64,000 nt of DNA from Skeletonema tropicum (GCA_037178625.1 CM074127.1:124001-188000), one strand, 5' to 3'; counted from the stretch's first letter, positions 1 to 10,424 are shown. Translations and numbers: made by a program. The notes: generated by a model not told the origin, from the letters alone.

Positions 1-16
1 CCTCAGAAAAGAAGCA

Positions 17-628
17 ATGCTGAGATGTCCAAATTGGACGTTGCTTTTGAATAGATACATGCGTATGTATCTGAATGCTTTCTCCCTCCATGAACTGGAA
101 CAGATTTCATTCTTCAACCCGAATGAAGAGAAAGTTAAGTTCGCGGAGCTTGTTTTCAGCGATGTAAGGGAATGTGGTGGCGACCTCCCAAATCAAGATG
201 GGATCTTCTCACCGATGTCCATTGATGAGCCAGAACTTAGTGTGAAATACTGCATTATCCTTCACAATATGCTAGTCAAGATTTCGCAGCGTGTAGTAAA
301 GTACAACAAGAGAGGATTCCATTTCACCGATATCACTGTTGATGAGCTCAATCAAAAGCAGTATCGCGAGAAGGGATTCCATTTCACCGATACCGGTATC
401 ACTGTTGACGAGCTAAGTCAAAAGCAGAGTGCCCCATCGCCACCCAGATACAAAGACGAGCGCAGTCATGTATCGAAGCCGAAGCTGCAAGTCAATACCA
501 GTGACACGGTGAAGAGGGTAAAGCTATTGCACCGAAAGAACCTGCCTTCTCCCGCCCGTAGAGCAAAATTGAGGAATCTTGACCGAAATGGATTTGACAC
601 TTCGCCTTTCTATACCCTGTCCCTGTGA
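17..628 (+). pseudogene. transposase-like C-terminal fragment (tentative)
   Basis: A 203-residue open frame at the left edge, possibly part of a longer gene beginning outside the window. The segment KYCIILHNMLVK near residue 85 resembles the conserved C-terminal helix of Harbinger/plant-type DDE transposases (usual form C-x-ILHNM-I/L-V/I-E); this is the only family signal. No DDE catalytic residues are visible, so at most the tail of a transposase is present. Right after this segment the frame carries an imperfect tandem duplication (about 309-366 and 367-426) in which GFHFTD and ITVDEL recur. The remaining tail is basic and Ser/Pro rich with no recognised domain. It could instead be a short diatom-specific protein. 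Nothing convincing lies between 629 and 1043. Confidence 0.35.
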
Positions 629-1043
629 ATGAAAAGTGAACTGTACCTGACACTGACATCTCTGAGTTGTAACTTGTGCTGTTGTAGGATAAACTATTTT
701 AGCTGATGTAATTTGAACATGATAAGGCAGCGTGCTCTAAGACTCAGCAGTGAAGATTATAGGCGTGAGAAAATTGAATTCTCAATCAGCCCCGCGCTGG
801 GTAAACAAACGGCAGTATCAATGGAGGCACGGTCAATGGCCGCCTCGTTCGGGCAGGACTCTGGCTATATTAGCACTGCTAGAGAGGCGGGATGCAATCA
901 AGCCATAAAAATAAAAGCTGAGAAAAGAGAAAATTACTAAATCTCTTTTTCTGCCCACAGGCAAAGGTCTGAGTATCTATCTTGGTGATACATACAACTT
1001 ATATTTTTACTGCTAGAGCTGGACCACAATAAAATCCACGGCG

Positions 1044-2281
1044 ATGAAGTCGTTTTTGGAATGTTCGTTTGATAATGATAATGGCGGTGCAGATATCATA
1101 GCCGAGGTCGCAGACGAGGAGCCTTTACTAAGGGACAACCCACGCCGCTTTGTGTTGTTCCCCATCCAAGATAACGAGGTAGGTGGGACATGCAATTTGC
1201 CCAAATGTTACTTGCATACTCTGCCTCACCTCCCTCTGTATGTCTTCGTACTAGAGATATGGGTCATGTACAAAAAGGCACTAGCTTGTTTCTGGACTAC
1301 CGAGGAAATTGACCTTTCCTCCGACCTCAAAGATTGGGAAGGTCTAGCCGACAACGAACGTCATTTCGTCTCCCACGTCCTTGCCTTTTTTGCTGCCTCC
1401 GATGGTATTGTCAACGAGAACCTCTCCAGTAACTTTGCTACTGAGGTGCAAAGCCCTGAGGCACGCTTCTTCTACGGATTTCAAATTGCGGTTGAAAATA
1501 TTCATAGGTAACAAGATGAAAAAAATGTGTAGGCTTTTACATTGGCTCGTACATACACCATTGACACTCACCTGTTTCCTGGTTTCTGGTATATGTTTAC
1601 ATACATTATAATCTACACAACATTCAAAGCGAAACCTATTCGTTGTTAATTGACACATACATTAAGGACCAAAAGACCAAGTCTCGTATTCTCAATGCCA
1701 TCGAGACCATTCCCTGTGTTCAAAAGAAGGCTCACTGGGCTCTCCGGTGGTGCGACTCCAACAACGCTTCCTTCGCCGAACGTATCATCGCCTTTGCAGC
1801 CGTGGAGGGTATCTTTTTCAGTGGCAGTTTCTGCGCCATCTTTTGGTTGAAGAAGCGTGGTCTCATGCCTGGCCTTTGTTTCTCCAATGAGCTTATCTCG
1901 CGTGATGAGGGTCTACATTGTGACTTTGCCTGCCTTCTTTACAGCAAGCTCGTGAACAAATTGCCTGTTATCCGTATTGACGAGATTATAACTAATGCTG
2001 TCCAGATCGAGAAGGAGTTTGTGGTGGAGGCCCTTCCTGTTTCCCTGATTGGTATGAACGGAGACCTCATGTGCCAGTACATTGAGTTCTGTGCTGATCG
2101 TTTGTTGGCTGCCCTTGGATGCCCCAAGCAATACGGAGCTGCCAATCCATTTGAATGGATGGAGATGATCAGTCTGCAGGGGAAAACTAACTTCTTCGAG
2201 AGGCGCGTTGGAGAGTATGCTAAGAGTGGTGTTGGTGTAGCCCAGGAGGATCAAGTGTTCAGCCTCGACGCAGACTTCTGA
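1044..2281 (+). CDS. RNR2: ribonucleotide reductase small subunit (R2), 3 exons
   Basis: Class Ia ribonucleotide reductase small subunit, which holds the diiron-tyrosyl radical needed by the large subunit to make dNTPs; normally cytosolic. Exons are 1044-1178, 1257-1507 and 1630-2281, giving 345 residues. The 78-bp first intron is in frame but interrupts the conserved FPIQ...IWxMYKK block, so it is removed here. The second splits the Ser codon of ENIHSE and restores [19 protein letters not shown]. By alignment with mouse and E. coli R2 the iron ligands are D94, E125, H128, E188, E222 and H225, and the radical Tyr is Y132; all are present. The protein ends in FSLDADF, close to the eukaryotic R1-docking tail FTLDADF. 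Length and motifs look complete and functional. The N-terminus before residue 30 is not conserved. dUTPase, another dNTP-pool enzyme, lies about 1.5 kb away on the other strand. Confidence 0.96.
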
Positions 2282-2598
2282 ATTACTCCTATATCTCCCT
2301 AATATAGTGCGCTGTTCGATCATCACTGAATGCTGATTAGTAGTCTTTCTTTAGTTTATGTTGTTGTATACGATCTTGACATATTAGTCTCACGCTTATA
2401 GCATCAAATTTGAATATATCAATAGCACACAAGTTGGATCCTCAATCAGGCCGATGAAATAAGCCTCAGCAGTATAATATCCGACATCTCTTGCAACCAT
2501 GACACCAAAACAGCACTTGACTGGAACCTGTGATCGGACTTCAAATAGGTATTGTACTTGTTGCCACAAAAGAGAGGCCAAGCGACTTCCCTGATGCA

Positions 2599-2760
2599 TG
2601 GACTTAGGTTTGATGTAAGTCCCAAAAACTCAATTTGAAAAAAGTTCATACCAATTCCGTCCAAGGTAGATTTGAAATTGAAGTTAATCGTGGACTCAGG
2701 TTTGATGGTACTGAGTCCCAAAAACTCAATTTGAAAAAAGTTCACACCACTTCCGCCCTG
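2599..2760. repeat. imperfect direct repeat, about 70 bp, two copies
   Basis: Two copies of a roughly 70-bp unit (about 2599-2668 and 2691-2757) share AGTCCCAAAAACTCAATTTG and the following AAAAAAGTTCA. They lie in the 3' intergenic region between RNR2 and the MORN gene. No coding capacity is recognised in 2282-2971. Confidence 0.7.
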
Positions 2761-2971
2761 TACATCTTGTAAAAGGTAGCAGACCCCAGAATCAAAACAA
2801 AGGGTGAGAACCCTACCTTAGGACTACTATTGAATAATATGCTGCTTGCTTTGATTTGGGGTTGGCCGATCCGAGCTTGGCTCATAAATCCGATTTGCTT
2901 TGTTCTCAAAGAAGACATCATTGGCTGCATCGTCATCAACATCTGTCGGTATTATTTCACTTAACTTCAAA

Positions 2972-3322
2972 ATGAAGATTCATTATTCTGGTGGACTATA
3001 CAGCGGTTCTGTTCGTAAGACGAAGTTGCGCAACAGCAGAGGAAAAGGAAAGGGCATGGCAAAGCACCGTTTCATTCCACACGGATGGGGCGTTTACGAG
3101 TTCAAGAGCGATGTAAAATACACGGGATTGTTCCGCGATGGATTCGAACACGGATGGGGCTGCCTAACTTGGTCGAATGGAGACTCGTACACGTGCTACT
3201 TCCGAAAAGGTAGACCTGAAGCATCCTCATTGAAGCTTGTCAGAGAAGCTAAAAAATTGAAGACACAAGTTTCGAAACTGACTGCCACTTTGATTGAATA
3301 CCAAAACAAGCAAGACATCTGA
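2972..3322 (+). CDS. short MORN-repeat protein
   Basis: 116 residues from the first in-frame ATG; upstream frame is open but offers only a non-ATG codon. Three MORN-like units are visible: IHYSGGLYSG, HGWGVYEFKSDVKYTGLFRDG and HGWGCLTWSNGDSYTCYF, with the Tyr-Gly spacing of the family. MORN repeats typically bind membranes or act as scaffolds. The last 30 residues are Lys/Leu rich and could form a short coiled coil. The protein is small for a MORN protein, so it may be a terminal exon or a fragment of a longer gene; I saw no clear upstream exon. The end of this gene is copied just downstream (see 3279-3578). Confidence 0.6.
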   Translation: MKIHYSGGLYSGSVRKTKLRNSRGKGKGMAKHRFIPHGWGVYEFKSDVKYTGLFRDGFEHGWGCLTWSNGDSYTCYFRKGRPEASSLKLVREAKKLKTQVSKLTATLIEYQNKQDI

Positions 3323-3578
3323 GAGAAGCTGCACAAGCTAGAAGTAACTATGTATTAATGCCATTTACCTATCCAAAATGTGCCACATCTATGTAACACG
3401 AATAGAAGGCGATCAACAACACTAAATAGTTTAACCTACACAATATTTTGCAATGACTGCCACTTTGATTGAATACCAAAACAAGCAAGACATCTGAGAG
3501 AAGCTGCACAAGCTAGAAGTAACTATGTATTAATGCCATTTACCTATCCAAAATGTGCCACATCTATGTAACACGAAT
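3279..3578. repeat. 125-bp direct duplication of the MORN gene 3' end
   Basis: The stretch 3279-3403 (last codons of the MORN gene, stop and 3' flank) is repeated at 3454-3578, offset 175 bp, with no difference seen by eye. The second copy has no gene body in front of it, so it is a duplicated tail rather than a second gene. The high identity implies a recent event. The short region 3579-3797 is AT rich near 3580-3605 and otherwise featureless. Confidence 0.85.
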
Positions 3579-3797
3579 GATATTATAAATTATATATATG
3601 TATATTTGGTGCTGGAGCCGTGGCCGTGGCAGTGTTGGTTGGACGGAATGCACCCCTGGCGTTAGTTGATCCGCGAGAGAGGGCGACACATGTTTAACCC
3701 GAACAATATTTTGCAATGGCTTTGATAGATGACATGGGGAAAGACGCACGCAATAAATCCAACAATTTCACAGTGAGAGTTCTCTCTTCGTAATCTA

Positions 3798-4429
3798 TCA
3801 CGGAGGTAAATCACTTTTGTCTCTTCTGCTGCTGGGTGCAGATGTCGATCCAAATCCACCAACACCACGTTGTGTCTCTGTCAATTCGTCAACCTGCACT
3901 GCATGAACCATTGAAATTCTTTCGAGGATTAATTGGGCAATGCGATCTCCAATGTAAACATGAAAATCCTCATGACCGAAATTGAAGAGAACCACACCTA
4001 CATTTCCTCGATCTGTTTAAAAAATATATGAATATGAAATTTTGAGATGGGTTACAATGAAATAAGCGAGGCTGTTAATTTGTACTTCAATTTTAGCTTA
4101 CAGTCAGCATCGACAACTCCAGCACCACAGCCGATCATTCTCTTAACAGCAACACCACTACATAATACACAACAGAACAAAACGCAGGAATTAATATGAA
4201 TGCATGATAACATAGCACACAATATCGAGCATTGTCGGACTTGCCTCCTTGGAGCGATACGGGCATAAGTTCCCTCTGGACAGGCAACACTCAAGTCAGT
4301 TTTAATAACTGCCATCCCCCCAGCAGGTACGACTTTAGGCTCCGCTGCACATAAATCAAACCCAGCAGATTCGGGTGACCAGCGAGTTGGCATAGTGGCA
4401 TTAGGACTGAGGAGTTTTACCAATAGCAT
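3798..4429 (-). CDS. DUT: dUTP pyrophosphatase (dUTPase), 3 exons
   Basis: Trimeric dUTPase: hydrolyses dUTP to dUMP and PPi, keeping uracil out of DNA and supplying dTMP synthesis. Exons on the minus strand are 4429-4245, 4157-4102 and 4012-3798, 151 residues, the usual length. All five family motifs are readable after splicing: [10 protein letters not shown] (1), APRSGVAVK (2), GVVDADYRGNVGVV (3), GDRIAQLIL (4) and the P-loop-like [10 protein letters not shown] (5). Intron 1 begins GCAAGT, a GC-AG intron, and splits the Ser codon of motif 2; intron 2 is GTAAGC-AG and splits the Tyr of motif 3. The open frame continues upstream of 4429 but without an ATG, and starting at MLLVKLL matches other dUTPases. 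No targeting peptide is seen, so a nuclear or cytosolic enzyme is expected. It is transcribed away from the ERO1-like gene. Confidence 0.95.
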
Positions 4430-4746
4430 GATGGGAGGTGTGGAAACAATGTAATAGAAGGCTGGAGATGTATCGCCATCTGCGGAAGTTAGATAGCTGA
4501 ATAGGGTGGGGGCGGCTCTGGAGAGATAGACGAGATCTTCTTCATAGGACTGATCAAGCCAAACGAACGGTTCCCGGAAAAAAGGGTCCGTCCCCACCTC
4601 CTCTGTCCCGCGTCCGGTCGAGCTGCTGCGTACTAATTTTGCCTTCAAACTAAAACTTCAAAAAACAAAAATCCAATCTGAAAAAGCTCCGGACGATGTT
4701 CCTCATCAACCCTACTACACTCTAACAATACAAGCAACCTTTCACC
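4430..4746. promoter_or_regulatory. divergent intergenic region between dUTPase and ERO1-like gene
   Basis: Only 317 bp separate the start codons of two outward-facing genes, so both promoters and 5' UTRs must fit here and may be shared. I could not pick a specific TATA box or factor site. The ERO1-like ATG sits in a good context (ACCATGA). Confidence 0.45.
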
Positions 4747-6006
4747 ATGAGATTCCTATCGCTGTCCACCATAGTAACGTTAGCGTTACCATCATCGCTG
4801 ACACCAGCGAATGGTTTCATTGCACCATCATCATCAGCCTTCACAGTACAATCATCATCATCCTTATCTTCTCGAGCCACATCTTGTGTATCCACATCAT
4901 CATCATCATCATCATTAGCAGCCACCACCGCCCCCCTCCACGACGAATCCCTCTCCCCGGGCATAACCGCCATCGACACCTCCCTCTCAACCCTCTCCCC
5001 TCTCTTCGACACCCTCCGGTCCTCCCCCTTCTTCCGTCTCTACTCATGTGACATGCTCGCGTCGTGTGAATACATTCCCCAAGAACTATTCGAGTGTTAC
5101 ACGGAATCCTGTGAGATTTACCCAGTCGACGATGATGAGGTACCCCTGGATATTAAAGACAAGGACCTGGCACAATCTACATTTGAATTGGATGGGTGGG
5201 CAAGGTGGGATATGCCCTCGGAGGACTATTATGATACATTGCAATTTCCGGAAGATTACACTGGATATGATGGACGAGATGTATGGGAATTTATTCACAA
5301 TCGAATTGGATTTCATGAGGAAGAGTTGGGATTAGTCCAAGATGAGTACGATGCGGATTGTTGGAAGGCTGATTTTAATAAGGCTGTGAGTGGATTGCAT
5401 GCCATGGTGAGTGCACAGGTGGTACGGACAATGATTGAAAAGTTGCAAGATACGGGAGAATTGGATCCGGAGAGTTATCAGTGGACGGATCCCGTGGAGG
5501 AATATGATCGGAGATTGGGTGCCAATGGGGAAACACCCGAGGCTGTGGAAAATATGTATTTTACCATGATGTTATTGTTGAGTGGAGTTCGTGCGGCAAG
5601 AGACCGATTGTTGCAAGATTGTGAGTCTGGCTCGATTGGGGATACGGACACATGTGAGACGCTAAGGTCCATTCTGACACATCCACTAATGGACGATCCG
5701 AATATTGATGCAGCCTCACGTCGATTGAGAGAGCATGCATTACAAGATTCCAATAATCTATGGGAGGCAAGAATGCGTACCAGAGACTTGATGCGAATTA
5801 TGAATTGTGTCCAATGCAACAAGTGTCGATTTCATGGAAAGATTTCGACATTGGGGTTGAGTACCGCGTTGCAATTGACGTTGGGAAATCAGGGGACTGG
5901 GGGTGATGTTGCGGATATTAAAAGGGTGGAGCTGGCGGCGTTGGTAACTACTATGGGCAAGTTTGCGAGTGGGATTGAGTTGTGTTATGAGATGCAGGCA
6001 CTTTGA
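4747..6006 (+). CDS. ERO1: ERO1-family thiol oxidase with plastid-type presequence
   Basis: 419 residues, single exon. ERO1 is an FAD enzyme that passes electrons from protein thiols (through protein disulfide isomerase) to oxygen, normally in the ER lumen. Family signals: YTGYDGRDVWEFIHNRIGF (FAD-region block), a SGLHAMVSAQVV segment matching the SGLHASI block, and the C-terminal core MNCVQCNKCRFHGK with the CxxCxxC active-site cysteines C354, C357 and C360, followed by LGLSTALQL. A second Cys-rich stretch near residues 95-120 (YSCDMLASCEYIP, CYTESCEIYP) would be the shuttle/regulatory region. The N-terminus is unusual: a hydrophobic signal peptide, then ANG-FIAPS resembling the diatom ASAFAP cleavage motif with Phe at +1, then about 40 Ser/Thr-rich residues. 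That is a plastid-type bipartite presequence. Fold assignment is strong; location is inference. Confidence 0.88.
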   Translation: MRFLSLSTIVTLALPSSLTPANGFIAPSSSAFTVQSSSSLSSRATSCVSTSSSSSSLAATTAPLHDESLSPGITAIDTSLSTLSPLFDTLRSSPFFRLYSCDMLASCEYIPQELFECYTESCEIYPVDDDEVPLDIKDKDLAQSTFELDGWARWDMPSEDYYDTLQFPEDYTGYDGRDVWEFIHNRIGFHEEELGLVQDEYDADCWKADFNKAVSGLHAMVSAQVVRTMIEKLQDTGELDPESYQWTDPVEEYDRRLGANGETPEAVENMYFTMMLLLSGVRAARDRLLQDCESGSIGDTDTCETLRSILTHPLMDDPNIDAASRRLREHALQDSNNLWEARMRTRDLMRIMNCVQCNKCRFHGKISTLGLSTALQLTLGNQGTGGDVADIKRVELAALVTTMGKFASGIELCYEMQAL

Positions 6007-6092
6007 GATGTATAGATCTTTAACAATAAAGGTACAGGCATATGAATAATTATCTTATCAATCGATATCAATGTACAGTAAGACGGTACTGC

Positions 6093-7367
6093 TTACTCGC
6101 AAAAATCACAAAATGCTTCGTTACATCCACTACTACATCTCCGTTCCAAGAAGCAATCACCACACATCTTCCAGCTACACCCAGAGCATTCTTGAAGGAA
6201 ATCGCAGTCAGAGCAGACATACTTATCACAACCAATACCAACCTGACAGCGTTCCATTCTCTTGCAGTCAGCACAGTAGTACTTCTGGCAGTGTGTACAG
6301 AACGCCAGCATTTGAGTATCAACTCGACCCTTCTCATCATCCACCAGTTCTTTGGAGGAACAATCATCACAAAAGTGCCTAGTGCATCCATAGCAAGTAT
6401 TAAACTGTATGCCAAAGATGTGCATCCATCTATTACTATGCACCCAACTAGTATCACCACAGGCATTAATGTCCGCATGGCACTTGGAACAGCCAATAAC
6501 TCCACGTTTCTTCCACATTTCATTATATCGCGTCACAAATTGACGGAATTCAAAGGAGCCGGGATATTTTCCTAGTACTATGGCGCGTGATATGTGTGGG
6601 AATTGGATGTGTCGTAGTCTGTTCCCACCTCTTTGGATGATGCTGTCGAGGATTGGTAGGACGTGGTCAAATGACATGATTGGCAGATGAGCTGTTGGAT
6701 CATCAATTTTGGGAGTTTCGTTATCGCCGACTAGGCTTAGATCAATCTTTTCTAGCATTAGTGATCCACGGAGTGGCTCCAGGCATGATCCTGTGATGTT
6801 GGTACAGTGCGATAGCCTCAGCGTCTTCAATCTGTTGGCCGCATCAATGATTATGAGGACGGCATGAACATCATAATCACTTAGCCGGGACGCAAGATGT
6901 GTCTCAACATCTCCGAAGTCAAGAGTGTCCCTATTATATCCGTTCAATGCCGTAATGGTGTCAATAGAAACTGCATGCCGTTCGTACTGACGCCATAGAG
7001 TGCACGGATTGTTCTTGCTGGAGTCGACATGAGCTAGCGCAAGTGCGACGGTGAACAATGCACGTGATGGTGTGGTCAGATAGCTTGCCACATGTGTTAA
7101 TGACTCGATCGGCAGATCTAAGATGGTCTTGTTTGTGTAGTCATCGTCTACTTCCATGTCTGTCGGCATGATGGGTGTGGTCTTGTTTATGTTGATAGCA
7201 GTAGCCTCGATTAATTGGCTTGTTGAGAAGGAGAGGTTGACGTTTTGAAGATTGGCGGCAACGGCGGCGGCACGTCGTGACGTTCCCCTCAAGTAAGTGG
7301 CCATCTCGATGATTGACAGATCAAATAATGCTGTGCTAGTGTAGGCGTCCACTTCCATGGCTGTCAT
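6093..7367 (-). CDS. F-box-like protein with C-terminal Cys-rich (zinc-binding) region
   Basis: 424 residues, single exon, starting at the ATG at 7367. Residues about 80-110 (TILDLPIESLTHVASYLTTP) look like an F-box, the SKP1-binding helix of SCF ubiquitin ligases; an N-terminal segment (LFDLSIIEMATYLRGTSR) looks like a second, partial copy. The middle contains leucine-rich-repeat-like strands (RLKTLRLSHCTNITG, LMLEKIDLSLVG). Residues about 290-424 hold many CxxC pairs (CSKCHADINACG, CYGCTRHFCDDC, CTHCQKYYCADC, CDKYVCSDC, CSGCSWKMCGDC, CNEAFCDFC), probably several zinc sites. The combination suggests a substrate adaptor, but target and precise family are unknown. It converges with the ERO1-like gene, 86 bp apart. 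Confidence 0.65.
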   Translation of the reverse strand: MTAMEVDAYTSTALFDLSIIEMATYLRGTSRRAAAVAANLQNVNLSFSTSQLIEATAININKTTPIMPTDMEVDDDYTNKTILDLPIESLTHVASYLTTPSRALFTVALALAHVDSSKNNPCTLWRQYERHAVSIDTITALNGYNRDTLDFGDVETHLASRLSDYDVHAVLIIIDAANRLKTLRLSHCTNITGSCLEPLRGSLMLEKIDLSLVGDNETPKIDDPTAHLPIMSFDHVLPILDSIIQRGGNRLRHIQFPHISRAIVLGKYPGSFEFRQFVTRYNEMWKKRGVIGCSKCHADINACGDTSWVHSNRWMHIFGIQFNTCYGCTRHFCDDCSSKELVDDEKGRVDTQMLAFCTHCQKYYCADCKRMERCQVGIGCDKYVCSDCDFLQECSGCSWKMCGDCFLERRCSSGCNEAFCDFCE

Positions 7368-8156
7368 TAAAAACTGTCATTAATATTTATGCTTCGGTCA
7401 TCTCAAGAGGTAGTATGTTTACACCTACAATGCCAATAGACATTGTGATGGCTGTTGGAGCAGTGGGGTCATTCAATTTTTGAATGTCACACTCAAAATG
7501 AGAACATAAAGGGCCGTAAGAATACCGCTCGGGGTACTGCCCGGTTCTCACACATAGTTATACGGAGTAAACATAGAGGATTTTCTGGAACCATATTGGA
7601 TCATAATAAGAAACAACATGCAATCAGATGCCGAACACGACTTAAGAGAAGCCGTTCAAGTTGTTTGTGTACGTTGAGATTACAAGAAGACGAAATCCGC
7701 CCGGTCCGATGGGGAAAGTAAATCCCAATCCCGTTTTATGTATGGCCTTAAATGTCCATTATGGCACATTGAAGAGTTTAGTACCGCTTATGGCCAAATT
7801 TGTCGAATGGGGGCTTCTCTCAAAGAATGCCATTCCACTCTCTGACAACGCATTCAACTCCATTCACTCGATACAATGAGATCAATCGTGCATAATCGTT
7901 TTGGTAAATCAAAAGTTTTCTCGCACCACTGAGCTACATAGCTTGGCACTAACGCCTGTTGGATTACGGTGCATAGAAGTATTGCTTTCACGCTCTTTAC
8001 AAGACTGTGCAATCGGTCGACCCTGCGTATTTTGTTCATTCACGAGCATGTAATTCAGATAGAGAACACAAGCACAAAAGCACAAGACCAACATAAGGTA
8101 GACTCATCGATCGATAGACCCGCCTATATACCATCGATCAGCCCAAGACAAAAGCA
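7368..8156. other. intergenic, no gene recognised
   Basis: Divergent region between the F-box gene and the trypsin gene. Short open frames here have no family signal and no plausible splice continuity. It presumably contains both promoters; I see no repeat. Confidence 0.5.
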
Positions 8157-10355
8157 ATGAAGCATCTACCTTCCTCAAATCTCCCATTGCTGGCACCAGC
8201 TCTACTCCTACTCTTCACCTACACACAACAACAACATTACTTCATCACACTCACAAATGCACAGACCAGCAGCAGCCACCACCTCCATAATCATAATAAT
8301 CATCGAACACGCTCCCACAAAGAAACCAGAATAATCAACGGCACCATCGCCCCAACCTCACGCTATCCCTACATCGCCTCCCTCCAAATAGGCGGAGTAC
8401 ACTTTTGCGGCGGCTCCATAATCGCTCCCGACATTGTTCTAACTGCGGGACATTGCAATGGTGCCTTACAAGATTTGGATATGTATCGCGTGGTAGTGGG
8501 ACGAACGGACCTGACACAAACATGGAAGGGACGAAGTATCAAGATGAAACAGGAGGTGTTGCATCCACTGTACAATAGTGAGAGTGTGGATAATGATTTT
8601 AATGTAGTGGTGTTGGCGGAAAAGATTCGTGAGGAGGAGGGGATACAAATGGTACAATTGAATAGTGATGGGAGTGTGCCGGAAGTTGGTGCAGCGACAA
8701 CTGTTATGGGGTGGGGTGATACAAATGCATTGGAAGAGAAGATGGAACCTTCGGATGTCTTGTTGGAAGCGGAAGTGTTTGCTGTGAGTAATAAAGAGTG
8801 TGAGGCGAGTAAGGGGAGTGTGGCGACGTCGAATTTTGGTCAGTTGTTTGTGGATATGAAGGGTGATATCACGGAGAATATGTTGTGTGCCTGGGCGGAG
8901 GATACGGATGGATGTCAAGGCGATTCTGGGGGGCCGTGAGTTTTCTTATTGTATTGTATTGCTCGTGTTTTCTTGTCTCTCCAACTCTCAACATACGCTT
9001 GCTTCAATTTTCACTATGCTCTTCGATCCAGATTGGTGATTACAGGAAATACTCCCGATCAAGATTTGTTGGTTGGTGTCGTGTCATGGGGATTGGGGTA
9101 AGTCGCATTATAGCTATTGTTCAATGATATTGCATCATTCAAATGTAAAAGACTCACAATACTCCTCACTGTACATATATTATATAGCTGCGCGGAAGAG
9201 CACTTCCCGGGAGTATATGCAAGGGTATCAGCTCAGCACGATTGGATACGAGATCAAGTGTGCGGTCTTAGTACAGAACCGCCTCCCTATCTACAGTGTA
9301 AGGAGGAGATGAAATTCACTACACCGCCCTCACCTCCACCAACAACGTTACCGCCGGTACCCATGCCAACTTACTCACCACTACCTGATGGTCGGAAGCG
9401 GCTACTGGTAGTTGTGGCGTTGGATCGGTATCCTCAAGACATTGGGTGGAGTTTGTCAACATTGGATGGTGACGATGTCATCTTTGACCTACCCATTGGG
9501 ACGTATGAGGGAACGGAACGGTTCAACCGCTATGAATACAAATTTGAGGTGGATGGGAACAACTTGTTTTATCAATTGAAAATTAAGGATGCCTTTGCGG
9601 ATGGATTTGGCGGAACGATAGATGTGTATGATGGTGCAATTATATCGACTAAAACAAGGTTGGTGGCAGAGCCTGGATTTTCGGATGTGTCGGGTACAGA
9701 AGTAAGTCATGGCTTTTTCGTTGGGGACGTTCCAGAGAATGTGGTAACGTTAGTGCTGAATTTTGATGACTGGGCGGAAGAGGTGGCATTTGAATTAAAA
9801 GATAGCAGAGGCAACATCTTGGCGTTGAGTTGGTTTGGTGCATTTACATCGGGAACGCAATCTGCAACTGTGGAAATACCGATATATGCTTCCTATACTG
9901 GCGACCAGAGTTACAACATGACGTTTTGGGATTCGGGGTCTGATGGGTTTTGTTGTGGAGGAGGTTATGAACTGTTTCTTGGATCACCGGAAGAAAACAA
10001 TAGTCTGAAACGTGGAGGTGACTATGGAGCTGAGGACACGTTTCAGTTCATCGTGAAAGGGTCTGCTCCGTCAATGAGTCCTTCTTCTTCTCCTTCAGCG
10101 ATCCCATCCACGCCACCATCAAATGTTCCAACAATAACACATCAGCCGTCAAGAAAAATAACAATGAAACCTACCTTTGGGTCAATTGGCATACCCGTAG
10201 AACCAACAGGAGCTATTGCACAATCGAACGGAGAAAATGATGGAATCGATACAAATCAATTGGCGTCAACCAATGGCGTCAAAAATTGGCAAGGTCGTGT
10301 ACATCTTGCCTATTCCTTGGGATCAATAGCAACTTTGCTGTTCCTTCTTGTTTAG
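8157..10355 (+). CDS. secreted trypsin-like serine protease with long C-terminal region, 3 exons
   Basis: Exons 8157-8935, 9032-9097 and 9188-10355, total 670 residues; the first two introns (96 and 90 bp, GT-AG) interrupt the conserved GDSGGP and WGxGC blocks exactly, and splicing restores them. A signal peptide (residues 1-37) and a His-rich linker precede the mature start IINGTIAP. Catalytic triad: H99 (LTAGHC), D147 (DNDF) and S257 (GDSGGP). D251, six residues before the Ser, is the trypsin S1 Asp, predicting cleavage after Arg/Lys. WGLGCAEEHFPGVYARV follows in exons 2-3. The C-terminal half has a Pro/Thr linker, two beta-rich repeats of unknown family (each with a DG(F)xG or DGFCCGGG turn, at about 370-430 and 475-535), a Ser/Pro stalk and a hydrophobic tail (LGSIATLLFLLV) typical of a GPI-anchor signal. 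Likely an extracellular or wall-attached protease. Confidence 0.92.
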
Positions 10356-10424
10356 ATGCTATAAAGTATGAATTGGTTTCTTTACACTTACAAAATTATC
10401 ACATTAAAATTTCAATTACATATA

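Noticed and set aside
713..940. Small 75-codon frame after the transposase-like fragment
   Set aside because: No family signal and ordinary chance length.
4430..4648. N-terminal extension of dUTPase
   Set aside because: Open frame but no ATG; a start at 4429 gives the usual dUTPase length and N-terminus.
6042..6575. Plus-strand frames over the F-box gene
   Set aside because: They are shadows of the minus-strand Cys-rich coding sequence, which has clear CxxC structure.
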